From NCBI GenBank assembly GCA_030248295.1, contig JASANH010000606.1, positions 496,001 to 560,000 on the forward strand: a stretch of DNA of 64,000 nt, in the 5' to 3' direction. The stretch is from Mesodorylaimus sp. YZB2_4 (lineage: Eukaryota; Nematoda; Enoplea; Dorylaimida; Dorylaimidae). The notes below the pieces were generated by a model. The model did no database searches, was not told where the DNA came from, and saw only the letters and a program-made list of their open reading frames with translations. Of the stretch, positions 12,453-23,175 are shown one piece after another (position 1 is the first letter of the stretch; every line of letters begins with the position of its first letter). The position numbers were made by a program, and so were the translations under genes.

Positions 12453-15400
12453 CTAATCAATTTTCACAGCGCTATAGATTTTTCGAGTGAAATAATAAGA
12501 TGCGAAAAATCCTATAGTGCCCGTGAATAACCAAAACGTCAACGCCATTAGGAAGCTGTAGCCGAAATACAATAACGATGGAATAAAGCCGGTGATCTCG
12601 AGCTAAAAAATGAAGAGGTTGTACAAGATACAGCACAGCCTGAAACAAGTACATATTCCCCCTGATCCGACCTGCCTAATAGCTCCGCCGCTCTCCATCA
12701 ATGTTCCCCACCCACTCACCTTCGTCCAATAGTAGAATACGGAATAAAATAACACGTAAAAAGCAGAACTTCCGCCAACCAGAAACGATCGCCACCACCA
12801 GTGATAATTCTAAAACACTAATTAATGTCAAATGCGTACGCCAAGCGGCTACGTAAGCTTACCTCGGCGCACAAAATAAAGTAGGTGACCACAATGGATA
12901 TTAGTCCGCACGAAACGACTAAGATGATGAATACCAAGAAAAGGAATCCGAATAAATAGTAGAACTGATTTTCCCATATAGCCTGCAAAAGACGCCCAAC
13001 TAATCCAAATAATGATCCCTTTCTAAACCACAAAACAACTTACAGAAAATATGAAGAATAATTCGATAAACATGGCGCCAAAAGGCAATACTCCAGCCAT
13101 GACCATACTTGGAAACGAGCGCAGATAACACAACTGCTCTGGAACTTGCCGTGGAATCTGATTCGTACGGACTGGGTGATTATACGGCTAAAACATTCAG
13201 AGCATTTTCCAATGCTATTTCCAACCAGATACACTCAGCCCTTCTTACTTGTTTCCGGAACCCAAAATAAAAGCCCACGTAGACTAATGGGACGTCGATT
13301 CCGAACCACATACTGAACAAAGCCAACATGGTCGTGAATGGCACGGCTCCCGACGAATGTTTGCCCCAGATGAAGAAGTTCAGCACGAATCCCGTACCAA
13401 ATACGATAGCGGGAAAGAGACAACCAGTCTGAGGTCAAAGAGCACCCACTGAGTCGACGATTGGGAACAGACAACTCCCGACGAACTTACCTGCAAAGCC
13501 GCCCTCTTCCACTGCACACCACGCATGGTCTTGTACAAACGACCGGCGAAATAGCCAGCGACCAACCTTCAACAAGGAAAGATTAAAGCATTGACTAGAA
13601 AAGGCAATGACGAGACCTTACCCCATGAAACAATACAAGAACAGTGCTACCGTCATCAAGGATCCTCGACTCGATGGCGACAACATTCCTAACATAGCGA
13701 AAACTAAAAAACAAAACTGTCTAATCGTTTAGAGATGCTTTAAGGAATAAAAGTCATACAGATGGTAACCAGTGCCATGCCAAAAATTTGCATCCCAGAA
13801 CCAATAAGCGAAACCAACAACTTCGCAAAAGGAGGTGGACGGAAAACATCGCCGTGCACCAGCTTCCAACCAGTCTCTTCGAGAGTTTCATCCTAAATTA
13901 CATCGCATGGCTCTCAACCTTGCTCAGTCGACTGAATGATCAAGATGACATTGTGACATACCGCGTCCTCCTCCTTGTTGTAGTTAGCGATATCGCGGCG
14001 GACAGTTCGAACAACAATAATTCCAATGAAGCCTAAAAAGTGGTCGCTCAGTCAGTAGTTCCCGCTACGATATCTAAACCTGCTTTGATATCAGAATAGC
14101 AATGCTACTGCTCAGTCATCAGAACTGCTTACTAACCTGCCAAACAGAACACGACCACGATGGAATTGACAATTGAAAACCAATGAATCTGCACATCTTT
14201 CATGGCCAAGTACGTATCCCAGCGACTCGCCCACTTGATTTCGCTTTCTCGCCATTCAACCGAATACGTCCACAAGATCTTTTCGCCTTCACCTATAACA
14301 CCATAGAATAGCAGGTCTCCTCAACGCAAGCTGCTGAGGGGGAACATACCTTTGGTGTTCAATTCCTGCGGGGGCAAGCTGGCCCAATCGCCCGATTTAG
14401 CAACACATAGGCCCGTATTCTTGTCCACTTTCAACTCGTCCCATTTAATGCTAGAAGTTTGGACCGTTATGAACTATGGAGGTTCCATGTTTACAAAACC
14501 TCACCTCCTCGGTTCCACTTGAAATCCGACCACACGATACAAGTCGTCCCTTAAGTCCAATCGAAATGCAAAATTCCAAGAAACCGAAACAGACTGCAAC
14601 AGACTTACCCAACTTTGTTGTAGTGCATGTTGAATTGCAAGTGATTGTTCACGTAAACCTAGAACATCCAAATTAAAGGGCCTAGAAAGCAACGAAAAAC
14701 TGCTCATCCTTACTCGATCCTTCGAAAAATATCCCAATTTGTACCCATGATCATAAATGGTTTCTCCAGTTTCCACCACCTTGATTGGTGTAGCGCATGG
14801 CAGGTTATCGACCAGTCTAGACAACACGCCCCGCATAGGCTCGCATAGGGCGAAGGAAATCGGCATGAACTTACAGATGGACATGATATTCTTCCCTGAT
14901 TCTGGTCACCAACGTTTTCACTTCGTCAGGCGTCAAAGCGTGAGGTTTGTCGGGTGAATCACAAACAAATTTGCAGCCTAAATCCTTCCTCATGTGAATC
15001 TAGAAAAATATAAAAGGTGAGTGGTTTGATGATAAAGGCGGAGTCGTGTTAAAAGGCTCGATTGGCAGCGACGTGCTTGCTGGCTGTAGGGATTCAACGA
15101 GACCTCAGGCCATTCAAAAGCTCAAAGTACAAGTGAATAATGTGCGATGATTCAAGAAAAATGGGAAATCTGCAAAAGCATTGCTACTTGTGATGCCTTT
15201 TGCATATTTTACCTCGGTTCTTGGCCCCTGAGTGCGTTTCTACACTGCTTGTGAGCTATGGGAACATCAGAGTCAATTACTGATACCCAATCACACCGAA
15301 GAAATAAGGCGGACCAATAAATGACGCATCACAGTGAGTCTGAGGATGCTCTACCATAAAGAGCCCACACCAAGGTTGAAGTGTAACTGTAATAAACTTA

Positions 15401-15803
15401 CCAGGTACGGCGTATTGACGATTCGATCACCACGCAGAATTTCGCCTGCAATCGATCAAAGAGTCGGCTATAGAACTCGATCAGTTAAGATACAGTTGGC
15501 TGCCAAGCTCACGTACCTAAGTTTTCCGATTTGTAATGCAGTTCGCCGTCGGCGGGCCGACAGAACGGCAGAGAATAATAATCGTAGGGCAACTGCGCTC
15601 TTACACTCGTCAGTTTTATTGCCTGTGAAAGACAAAGGAATTCAGATCAATCAGATCACAGGGGAAATTAGATTCGTGCCTACCTTGACTTCGATGGGGC
15701 TATCGGACGAAAAATCAACTGGAGCCACGCCCGGAATGTACCATCCTTTGTTTCTAATCGGAACGAAGGCCAATATTAGAATCACAAAACTGAGGCATCG
15801 CAT
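12453..15803 (-). CDS. Transmembrane 9 superfamily (EMP70/nonaspanin), TM9SF2/4-like
   Basis: Nine-span protein of the Golgi/endosome system, linked in other animals to membrane protein sorting and adhesion. The start at 15803 ([15 protein letters not shown]) is a signal peptide, followed by [10 protein letters not shown] and then [17 protein letters not shown], both hallmarks of the family's lumenal domain. The membrane part holds [20 protein letters not shown] and ITYF/ILCAE, and the last exon encodes [11 protein letters not shown] ... [12 protein letters not shown] then TAG. The terminal KID fits the KxD/E COPI-binding Golgi-retention signal known in plant and yeast relatives. There are about ten exons with short introns. 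Only the family assignment, both ends and several exons were verified by eye; inner junctions are approximate. Confidence 0.92.
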
Positions 15804-16521
15804 TTTTGTATGACTCAGTTCACTATTCGGCTGTTCTCTACAGTATTCGGAACTGAACTGAAACAGAAGCAAGAAAAGCAAGTCTTCTTCGGGGTCTCCG
15901 GAAGGCCCTCCAGATATGATGATATAATATCCGTATACGGTAGCACGCACACTGCCCGAGCTGGCACCATTTGTGCCAGCGCACCAGCTCGTGTAATAAG
16001 CAGGTCGAAGCGGGAGTATGAAAATGAGCAGTGTGGGAGAATGCACACGTGCCAGTCTACTGTGCCTCCCATCTTGGGCATTCACCATCCCGCTCTATTG
16101 ATTGTTACGGTACGTTGCTATATCAAAACTCAGAGTTTTGAGCGCTTACAAGAACTTTGTTAGGTGTGCCTGTGATAAAATTTCGGTGATACTTTGTAAG
16201 TCGTTAGGAATCACTCGCAATTTGACATCCACTCCGACAAAGTCGAGAAAGCAAGTCAAGCCAGATTTGGTCTCCTTGTAATATTGCACTTACGCTGGTG
16301 TTTCTCAGGATGATCTGTAGGGGAATGGACAGGAGAGCGACGATACAGCGCTCCTCTGCGATGCTTACATTCATGCACGAAACTGCTCCCCCTGGCCAAA
16401 CCACGCAATATAGCTCGACGATCCGATGATTTCCTGCAAGCTGATGGTTGTCTTCCGTACATATCCTTTCAGCCGCTTGCCTTTTTCACATATCCATGTC
16501 ATCGCCCCGGCGTATAGGGGG

Positions 16522-16574
16522 CTGCCACCAACAGGACTAATCCCAAAGTCCGGGATTAGCCCTATTGGTGGCAG
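16522..16574. repeat. Near-perfect inverted repeat / hairpin
   Basis: A left arm of 23 bases (16522-16544, starting CTGCCACCAACAGG) pairs with a right arm of 23 bases (16552-16574, ending ATTGGTGGCAG) with two mismatches around a 7-base loop (AAAGTCC). It could be the tip of a palindromic mobile element or a transcribed stem-loop. No flanking gene explains it. Confidence 0.75.
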
Positions 16575-16999
16575 ATGGAGGGGATTGTGACTTCCAACCC
16601 TTGCACGGGCGGGGGAGCCTACACGGGTCTCTGCAGGTTCGAATCACTCACTCCGCGGAGAGTCGAATCACCCACTTGCACGGAGAGGTGTGGGTTACAG
16701 GATGCAGCGGGAACTAAACTCGGGATAACAGCAGCAGTCTCTGACTTCTATCTAGTAGGCCACACAACCGACATGTTGAGTCCTGGCGATGGGGACACTG
16801 CTGGTCACGCCAACACCAATTTACTCCGCAGTAGCCCTTCGCTGTATAGAGAGTAGAGAATTGTAGTGCCCCGAAACAGCCAGGAGTGGCACTTGTGCTA
16901 GTCGTTACTCCATCATGTTCCATGTTTTAGTTACCACATCACCAACAGCTTATGCGCACTCGAGGGTGAAAGGACGCATTACACACACAATGATTTACT

Positions 17000-17072
17000 G
17001 GCCCCTGAGTCGAACACTCGCCCGTAACTGCGCACCAGGCGTGAGAGGCAGACGCCTAACCCAGGCCCCACG
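17000..17072 (-). repeat. tRNA-derived SINE-like sequence
   Basis: Read on the minus strand it starts GTGGGGCCTGGGTTAGGCG and ends GAGTGTTCGACTCAGGGGCC. The spacing of a weak A-box and a good B-box (GTTCGACTC) matches a tRNA of about 73 nt. The acceptor arms do not pair well, so this is a tRNA-like pseudogene or SINE head and not a working tRNA. A related copy lies near 42010-42105. Confidence 0.5.
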
Positions 17073-17265
17073 AGCGCAAAGTGGTGGTTAGGCCTCTGTC
17101 GTTCGCGCGGGCTCATGTTTTTGTGACAAATAATCAGCTAACGATGAAGCATGGAACCCACTCCGAGTTCACTCAATGGTGTATATTTGTATTACATCCA
17201 ACAAAATGCCACCTCTATAAGCACATTATCCTCAGTATATCAGTCACTCGGATGGCGAGGCGAGT

Positions 17266-18466
17266 TCACAATTTACTATCACCACTCTTCGGTGCGGGGA
17301 AAGCCTTCGTGTGCCGAGCTAATGCCACGATCGTTCCATCCTTCTTCCGAATATCAGCCGCTGTGAATGCTAAGTTCTTGCCTTGTCTGAGGACGCTGGC
17401 GTCAATAACGACAGTCTCTCCTTCTTTCGCTGCACTCAGATACCTAAAACCTAAATTCAGTTGATGCTGAACCTGCATGTAGTAATGTATGTATAGTATG
17501 CTGCGTGCATGTCTGTGATGTGTGCACAATTTATTTTGCATGAATCATACTCGCATTCGGAAAGGGTTGTGCGCAGCTCCTCTGCATGCAAGTCCATGCG
17601 GCATTCTTGCAGTGCACAGGCGCCAACCTCCCTCTCCTGCCAGAGGCGCATGCTCACAGAAGGTACTTACGAGACGTTCAAATCGATAGTGGCTCCGGGA
17701 CGACCACTTTCGGTGGTCAGGAGTGCGGCTGTTGTCATTATGTCCACCAGAGTAGCCGTCATTCCACCGTGCAGCGTGCCATTGTCATTCTCAAACTCCT
17801 TCTCCACCGTCAGCTCTCCAACACATCGTCCTTCGCCGCCAGAAACAATCTTCACCTTCAATGGACAGGGCATAACAACAGTGGCTGCCTCCTGAGTAAT
17901 CGCTGTCATAATCGCTCTGTTCCCAGGAAACCTAGCTGGGAACAGCAGCTCACTAACGATAAGCCCGTTCCCACAGCGGGGCCGTGTTACAAGGTGGTAA
18001 GTCCGTCATCTGCACAACTGTCCATGGGCTACTCACCAGAATGCCCAGCGAGTAAAGAATCAGGAGACTGGTCCTCGGGTACCAATCGACGCTGCTGGCT
18101 AGGATGCACTCATGACCAGAGAAGGTGCCCCTAGTGGAGACGTCAGAAGAAACCTGCCGTGTGAATTGGTGGCCTTACTGCCAGCATGACTTCTGGCTGC
18201 ATATAGACAAAAGGGGGGGAAGACCCGTGGAGACTGGGGCGGCACACATCCCAGCCCACAAAACCTTTGAACAAACTCCTTTTTGCTTTTCCACTTTACC
18301 GTAGCCATGCACTTAGTTCTAGCCGACCCGTCCTACTCGTCCCCTCACCAGCCACTCCAATCCTGACTATAGTGCTTACTTTCGATGCCAACCGCTGAAA
18401 ATTGCTAGCCTTTGACATAGCTCCGAAGTACTGGCGTAGAAAATCGACTCCTCGCTTCGCACTCAT
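17266..18466 (-). CDS. ACOT13: Acyl-CoA thioesterase 13 (hotdog-fold, THEM2-type)
   Basis: Hydrolyses medium- and long-chain acyl-CoAs, usually in mitochondria and cytosol. Three exons join in frame: 18380-18466 (MSAKRGVDFLRQYF...), 17671-17891 and 17266-17443. The first exon aligns with the human VIKAMTKARNFERVLGK segment (here FGAMSKASNFQRLASK). The core shows GTLHGGMTATLVDIMTT, carrying the catalytic Asp of LVD and the conserved Asn shortly before GTLHGG, then GATIDLNVSYLSAAKEGE and RQGKNLAFTAADI. At about 161 residues it is slightly longer than human ACOT13 (140) because of a C-terminal extension ending PAPKSGDSKL. Confidence 0.92.
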
Positions 18467-18703
18467 TCTCTCAACCGTGATCTGGGAATACTAGCACCTA
18501 ATAAGACACAACGGTAGTGCATTCCCTGACCAGCGCTGAGTAATATATGCGATCATATACACTTTTTAATGCATAAAAGCAGCAACGGGTTTTTAATTTT
18601 TTACTGCCACCACACTGATAAAGCAATATAAAATATGAAACCACCAACTATTTGTACCCAGTCCCATCACCAATACTGATCACTGACCACTGCCTGCTCA
18701 TCA

Positions 18704-19726
18704 TCACACCCTCGCTTCGATCTCAAAGACGCCCCCATTGGCCGCGTACAACTTCGCTGGTGTTTGCTTTCCGTCTCCGATCGCTCCAACAAAATGGGCC
18801 CCAGTCGGCAAGTCGTACGCTTCAAACCGTTCCCAGTTTTTGTTCTCCAAATCCAAGATCCAAATGGATTGATCATCTTCGGTCGACGACATACCTCGAG
18901 CGCGACACCCGCCCAGGAAGAACCAGTGGGACGGTGGTAGCAAGTGAGAAGCGCGAGCTCCACTGAACGCCCAGGGGGGAGTCGATCCAGGTTCCTGTCG
19001 CCCGCCACCAATTTGTAATCGATCGACTTTGCCGTCGCGCAGATCGATTTTCAAGGGTTGGGTGGGCTCCCAGTAGAAACCGCATCCCTGCTGGCCGTAT
19101 AGGGCATACAGGTCGTGCCCATCGACAGCCAATTGTACCACGTGCGCGCCAAGCGCGGTCGGGGGGAATGCATTGTCGATATTCTGCAGCAAAGTGACGG
19201 CACCCTTCTTGCCATCATCGGATAACTGGAATTTGTAAACGTTTAGTCCATGACCGCGCTCGGCCACGAAGTAAACATTGCCAGCCGAATCAGCAACCCG
19301 TTTCACAGTTGTGTGATCTCCGCACGCAAATTTGACTTTCTCGTCAGCGTCTATATGACCAACTTTTTGCCACTCGCTATCTCGCCATTCATAGAAATCC
19401 CGAAACGAAAATTCCTTCGATCTTTGATAAGTCACCAACAGGAGGTGATTTTTGTAGCCGAACACATCCCCCTCCAACAGTTCTTCTTGGGAAATGGGAG
19501 CAAAAGGTGCTGGTTCGCTCCACTTTTTCGTTTGCGTGTCGAAGAAAACGAGATTGCCACCTTGGAGCGGAGTTTCCGTAAAATAACTGATCGATGGCTG
19601 ATTCGCGAATTTTCGACTCACGAACCACAACTTGCCATCTTCCGTCGCCGTCGTTGCGAACCGATCACCCAAAACCTCAGTGGCATTTGGCAGACCGTCG
19701 GCGATCTTTGAAGGCGTGCTAGGCAT
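18704..19726 (-). CDS. Intronless protein of unknown function, beta-propeller-like
   Basis: A single 340-codon ORF with no intron, starting MPSTPSKIADGLP. The sequence shows recurring strand-turn units in which aromatic residues follow Gly/Asp turns: DGKLWFVSRK, GGNLVFFDTQTKKW, HLLLVTYQRS, GNVYFVAERGHG, HDLYALYGQQG, QSIWILDLENKNWERF and AKLYAANGGVFEIE. This periodicity, and phrases such as IWILDLENKNWERF, look like a kelch- or NHL-type beta-propeller of about 6-7 blades. No signal peptide or membrane segment is seen. I do not recognise the family. Lack of introns is unusual among its neighbours. Confidence 0.7.
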   Translation of the reverse strand: MPSTPSKIADGLPNATEVLGDRFATTATEDGKLWFVSRKFANQPSISYFTETPLQGGNLVFFDTQTKKWSEPAPFAPISQEELLEGDVFGYKNHLLLVTYQRSKEFSFRDFYEWRDSEWQKVGHIDADEKVKFACGDHTTVKRVADSAGNVYFVAERGHGLNVYKFQLSDDGKKGAVTLLQNIDNAFPPTALGAHVVQLAVDGHDLYALYGQQGCGFYWEPTQPLKIDLRDGKVDRLQIGGGRQEPGSTPPWAFSGARASHLLPPSHWFFLGGCRARGMSSTEDDQSIWILDLENKNWERFEAYDLPTGAHFVGAIGDGKQTPAKLYAANGGVFEIEARV

Positions 19727-21414
19727 GGTCTAAAATGGAACCATCATAAGTTTGATCTAAAAGATAACTCGAGAACACGGTCTTAAAATCAGACTTATTG
19801 CAAATAAATTCTTTCAGGAATCAGGAAACTGTCACCTAACCCATTCTTTAGACCTTCGTAGGGGAAATTCATTCAAAAAAGACTTTCCAGAACTAAGTTT
19901 TGCTAAGCAGGAGTCAAATTGGCAGCAGTCCATCTGAGACTGCCTAGTTTATACACTTACTCCTATTCAAATCAGTACTCTCGCTGAAGCAGAATGATAC
20001 GCAGGAATGCTGTCGGGCTCGAAAAACTCGAACAGAACAGTTTGTAACGACTGGACTCTTCGCGCAGTATTTATACACTTTTGAGGCATGTGTATGCAGA
20101 AATATGACTCACGATCAGAGGGGGACAGCCAGTTGTCGCTACTCGCATGTGTGCACCCGCGACAGCCGCCATGTCGCCCAGAGCATCGATTTTCGTTTGT
20201 GCTGGCTGTTCGTCGGTGCACAGTCATTCCAGTGCATCCATCAAACAGCATGAGCATATACGTTGCAGCTTGCCTTGTGCTCTTCACGTGCATGACTCCC
20301 TGCTTAGGATTCCACCTTTTATGGTCAAACAGGAACTCAACAACATGATCTGCGATGGTGGCATAACCAGTCCAATCGTCAGCACATCCGGCCGCCGAAC
20401 GATCGCAGCGCCACCTGGCGGTGACACCCGCGCAATATCTTCCCTCAAAGCTTTCTTGTGGTCATTGATGGACGACTGCGTGGGGTCGGACATGGGAAGT
20501 CATGTTTATGCTGTGGATGCTGCGAATTCGAAGCCCGCCGGCTAACATGCTAGCTTCGTAGGAGCAGTGATGACTAATGTTGTTCGCGGTCCAGTTTCAG
20601 GCAGATATGTAGATGGAGAGCGGGGAAACAGTCGCTAGCGATTTCGTCTTCGCTCAAACGCTGCGCTTATTTTGGCTAATCGAGAAAAGCCTGCTGACTA
20701 CATGGAAACCAGGAAATGTTTAGGAGATCATGTGAGGCGTCCATAACGCGGTATAAACTTGCTCCCAGTCACAACATCGTGATCTGTTGCGGCTATGGTA
20801 CCTGTCGCGCGGGGGAGGGGAATGGGGCATCGTGCGGGTCAGGAGCCAACACTGGCCACCCTAGGGAAGTCAAGTCAAGCAGAACTAAATAGTCGGCTTT
20901 CTCTCCGATCCTATAGAGCCCTTTGTTTCAAGCCAGAAGCAATAAATTGATGAGTTTTGCGAGTGAAAGTGATAGAAAGGAAATGACTTTTTCTCTCCAG
21001 CAAGTTGAGCAGCATCCAATTTTGCATACTCTGCACCCAGATTATTGCTGGTGCCGCCCAGAAACCACGTGGCATTGTTTTCGCCGTAAATTTCTTTCTT
21101 ATGCAGCCACGAAGTCATTACTCAACCAACTGTCGTCATCTCGTCGAAACTTCTGGCGCTTGCTTCTGTCACCAGGGGCTACACATGAGAGCCTAACCTT
21201 GCATCAATCGATCAAGCCAGTTTCTTTACAAATTCTTTTCATTGTCTTCTCGCATAACGAAGACTCGCTTCAAGAAACCTCGAATAGCCAAATAGTAAAC
21301 ACAGCACTCACTGTACGTTTAAACACGCACGCACACGCTCATAATCGCACAAACGTGCGAAGACAGGACTCTCATAGAGGGCCCTACAAAAATCTTACTG
21401 CACGCCCTTCCTCA
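19727..21414. other. Intergenic region, no supported gene
   Basis: Several short overlapping ORFs occur on both strands, but none has domain motifs or good splice context. The first copy of a 29-bp dispersed repeat lies at 21168-21196. Confidence 0.4.
21168..21196 (+). repeat. 29-bp dispersed repeat, copy 1
   Basis: These 29 bases, beginning GTCACCAGGGGCTACACATG, recur exactly at 22909-22937, about 1.7 kb away in the same orientation with different flanks. Confidence 0.8.
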
Positions 21415-21861
21415 TCACCGGAATCTGTTTATGCTATTTGCGTGACCGTGGCACATGCAGGCTGACAAGGGCAAAAACCGTCTTTGAAATCTGACGCTTT
21501 GATCTTGTTGCTGACGTTCGAGGATAGTCCGTTCGAGGAGACCAATAATTTCGGACATATTGCGGTCGTAGTGCTCCCAGTAGGGCGATCGAGAGAAATA
21601 GATATTGAGTAGGGTGTGTTGGCTGGCCGTGGCACGGACTAGTCTATCCAATACCATGTCGTAGGCGTCCTCTGAATTCTCGTTCACGCACAGCTTCTGG
21701 CACAGTTCAACGCAAGCCGTCAAGTTCCGTAGACCGTCGGCGATCTGTCTAACCGAGCCATAAGTCTGGTTCAGTTTGGTTAGAGGAACCAAACATAGTT
21801 TCAAATTCGAATATAACGATAAGCTAGTCTGTGTCATTTGTACACGGCCTCTGACCAACAC
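21415..21861 (-). CDS. Hypothetical helical protein, possibly a partial gene model
   Basis: A 148-codon ORF with coding-like amino-acid use. If translation starts at the second Met (about 21837) it begins MTQTSLSLYSNLKLCL. It looks strongly alpha-helical (TKLNQTYGSVRQIADGLRNL, AYDMVLDRLVRATASQ, SEIIGLLERTILERQQQD) with several Cys in a CVELCQKLC stretch. I do not recognise the family. The C-terminal tail (PLSACMCHGHANSINRFR) is less convincing and may be read-through into an intron past a missed donor. Confidence 0.45.
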   Translation of the reverse strand: MLVRGRVQMTQTSLSLYSNLKLCLVPLTKLNQTYGSVRQIADGLRNLTACVELCQKLCVNENSEDAYDMVLDRLVRATASQHTLLNIYFSRSPYWEHYDRNMSEIIGLLERTILERQQQDQSVRFQRRFLPLSACMCHGHANSINRFR

Positions 21862-22880
21862 TCGACTGTGCCTCTAGACTGACGATAGCAAACGCGTCTT
21901 TTATACCCGTCCACCGTACCTGCAGTGTATTCGCTAGTCACACAATCCAGTTTTGAAACCCTGAGTTTTTTGAAACCGTAGCTAAGCACTATTTCGACGA
22001 TAGGAGTGGGCTGGTTTTGAGTCAGTGCGCATTCGGCATTACTCGAACTACGATTGGCCTGGGGATACTGATTGTGAGTGACGGCAAATATCGTCATGGA
22101 AAGTGCGCGCATTGAGTACGCTATTGGTTTACCCAACATGGTGCAATTGACGATCCTAGTCAAGAGGACAGACCTATTACTTGAACCAGACGCCGCAAAT
22201 TAGGTTGACTTATAGTCCTATAGATTGGGCAAGTTTGCTTTAGCTGTAAACTCGTGTCGGGTGCGCGTAGGCACGGCCGATGAGGAGTGTCACGTTCAAG
22301 TAACATTACAAGACTTCATGAGATGAGAAGCGAGACTGAAAAATGAAAGAAGGTGCTAGAAAGTGAAGGAAGTTACAGTAACCCTCTCGACTCATCAGTC
22401 ACACGTGTCTCAACGCACGTAATTAGTACCTCATGACCCATTCAATTTAGGATGCATATTCAAAAAGTTTGCGAGTTTCATCGTGGCCATCACACAAGTT
22501 TTGAGGTTACGCCCGCATATCCCCACTGGCGGTACAAAGTCCAGACAATCGGTACGGTCGTAAACGAGGACGAGCGCCATAAAAAGAGTAATGCTGAGCT
22601 CAATACCAAAACAGCATCGAATCATTTGGGGCCCGTTTCTTCCTGCACAAATCATACAGTCATGCGCAAAACCCTGCCTGCCAAACCGACGCAACTAGTT
22701 CTATCAGACGAGCCAAAATGGAATTTAGCCATCACAGCATAGGATTATCTCATGATTGGCTGGAATTAATCCAAATGGATTGGAAAATGCCAGACACAAA
22801 ACAGCATATTCCATCGGATTAATTTTTTACTGCACCCTCTGAAAATCGAAAATGCTGGATTCGGATGACCCTAAATGTAG

Positions 22881-22908
22881 ATATCTACAATATGCATATT
22901 GTAGATAT
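22881..22908. repeat. 28-bp perfect palindrome
   Basis: The 28 bases centred on ATGCAT (starting ATATCTACAATATG) equal their own reverse complement. It abuts the second copy of the 29-bp repeat. It may be a mobile element terminus or a chance AT-rich cruciform. Confidence 0.8.
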
Positions 22909-22937
22909 GTCACCAGGGGCTACACATGAGAGCCTAA
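22909..22937 (+). repeat. 29-bp dispersed repeat, copy 2
   Basis: Exact direct copy of 21168-21196. It directly follows a 28-bp perfect palindrome and precedes a CCTAACCTAGCCTAGCCTAACC tract, so it may mark the end of a repeat element. Confidence 0.8.
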
Positions 22938-22977
22938 TAACCTAACCTAGCCTAGCCTAACCACTGTAAAGCTGGAA

Positions 22978-23082
22978 GTATATTTCGATGCGATGCGTCA
23001 AAATAAGCTTGCGATGCGAAGTTTTAGGCACCTTTTTGCATTGTCAGTTGTCCCAAAAGTGTCGCATCGCATCGAATTATAC
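22978..23082. repeat. Inverted repeat with GATGCGATGCG arms
   Basis: The left arm GTATATTTCGATGCGATGCG (22978-22997) pairs with the right arm CGCATCGCATCGAATTATAC (23063-23082) around a 65-bp spacer that itself contains TTGCGATGCGAAG. It resembles a very short MITE or hairpin element just upstream of the tetraspanin gene. Confidence 0.7.
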
Positions 23083-23175
23083 TTTGGGCTTGAGTGTAAA
23101 GTAAAGGCTAACTTGCAGCAATGAAGCAGGCTGCTGGCGCATTCTCATCTAGGCAGTCTGGTCGAATGGTAAGCT

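Larger units (their letters stand above)
15804..17265. other. Intergenic region with hairpin and tRNA-like repeat
   Basis: No supported gene. It contains a 53-bp near-perfect hairpin (16522-16574) and a tRNA-like sequence at about 17000-17072, listed separately. Other ORFs here lack recognisable features. Confidence 0.5.

Noticed and set aside
17000..17072. Functional tRNA gene
   Set aside because: Box A and B are present, but the acceptor arms do not pair. A SINE or tRNA pseudogene is more likely.
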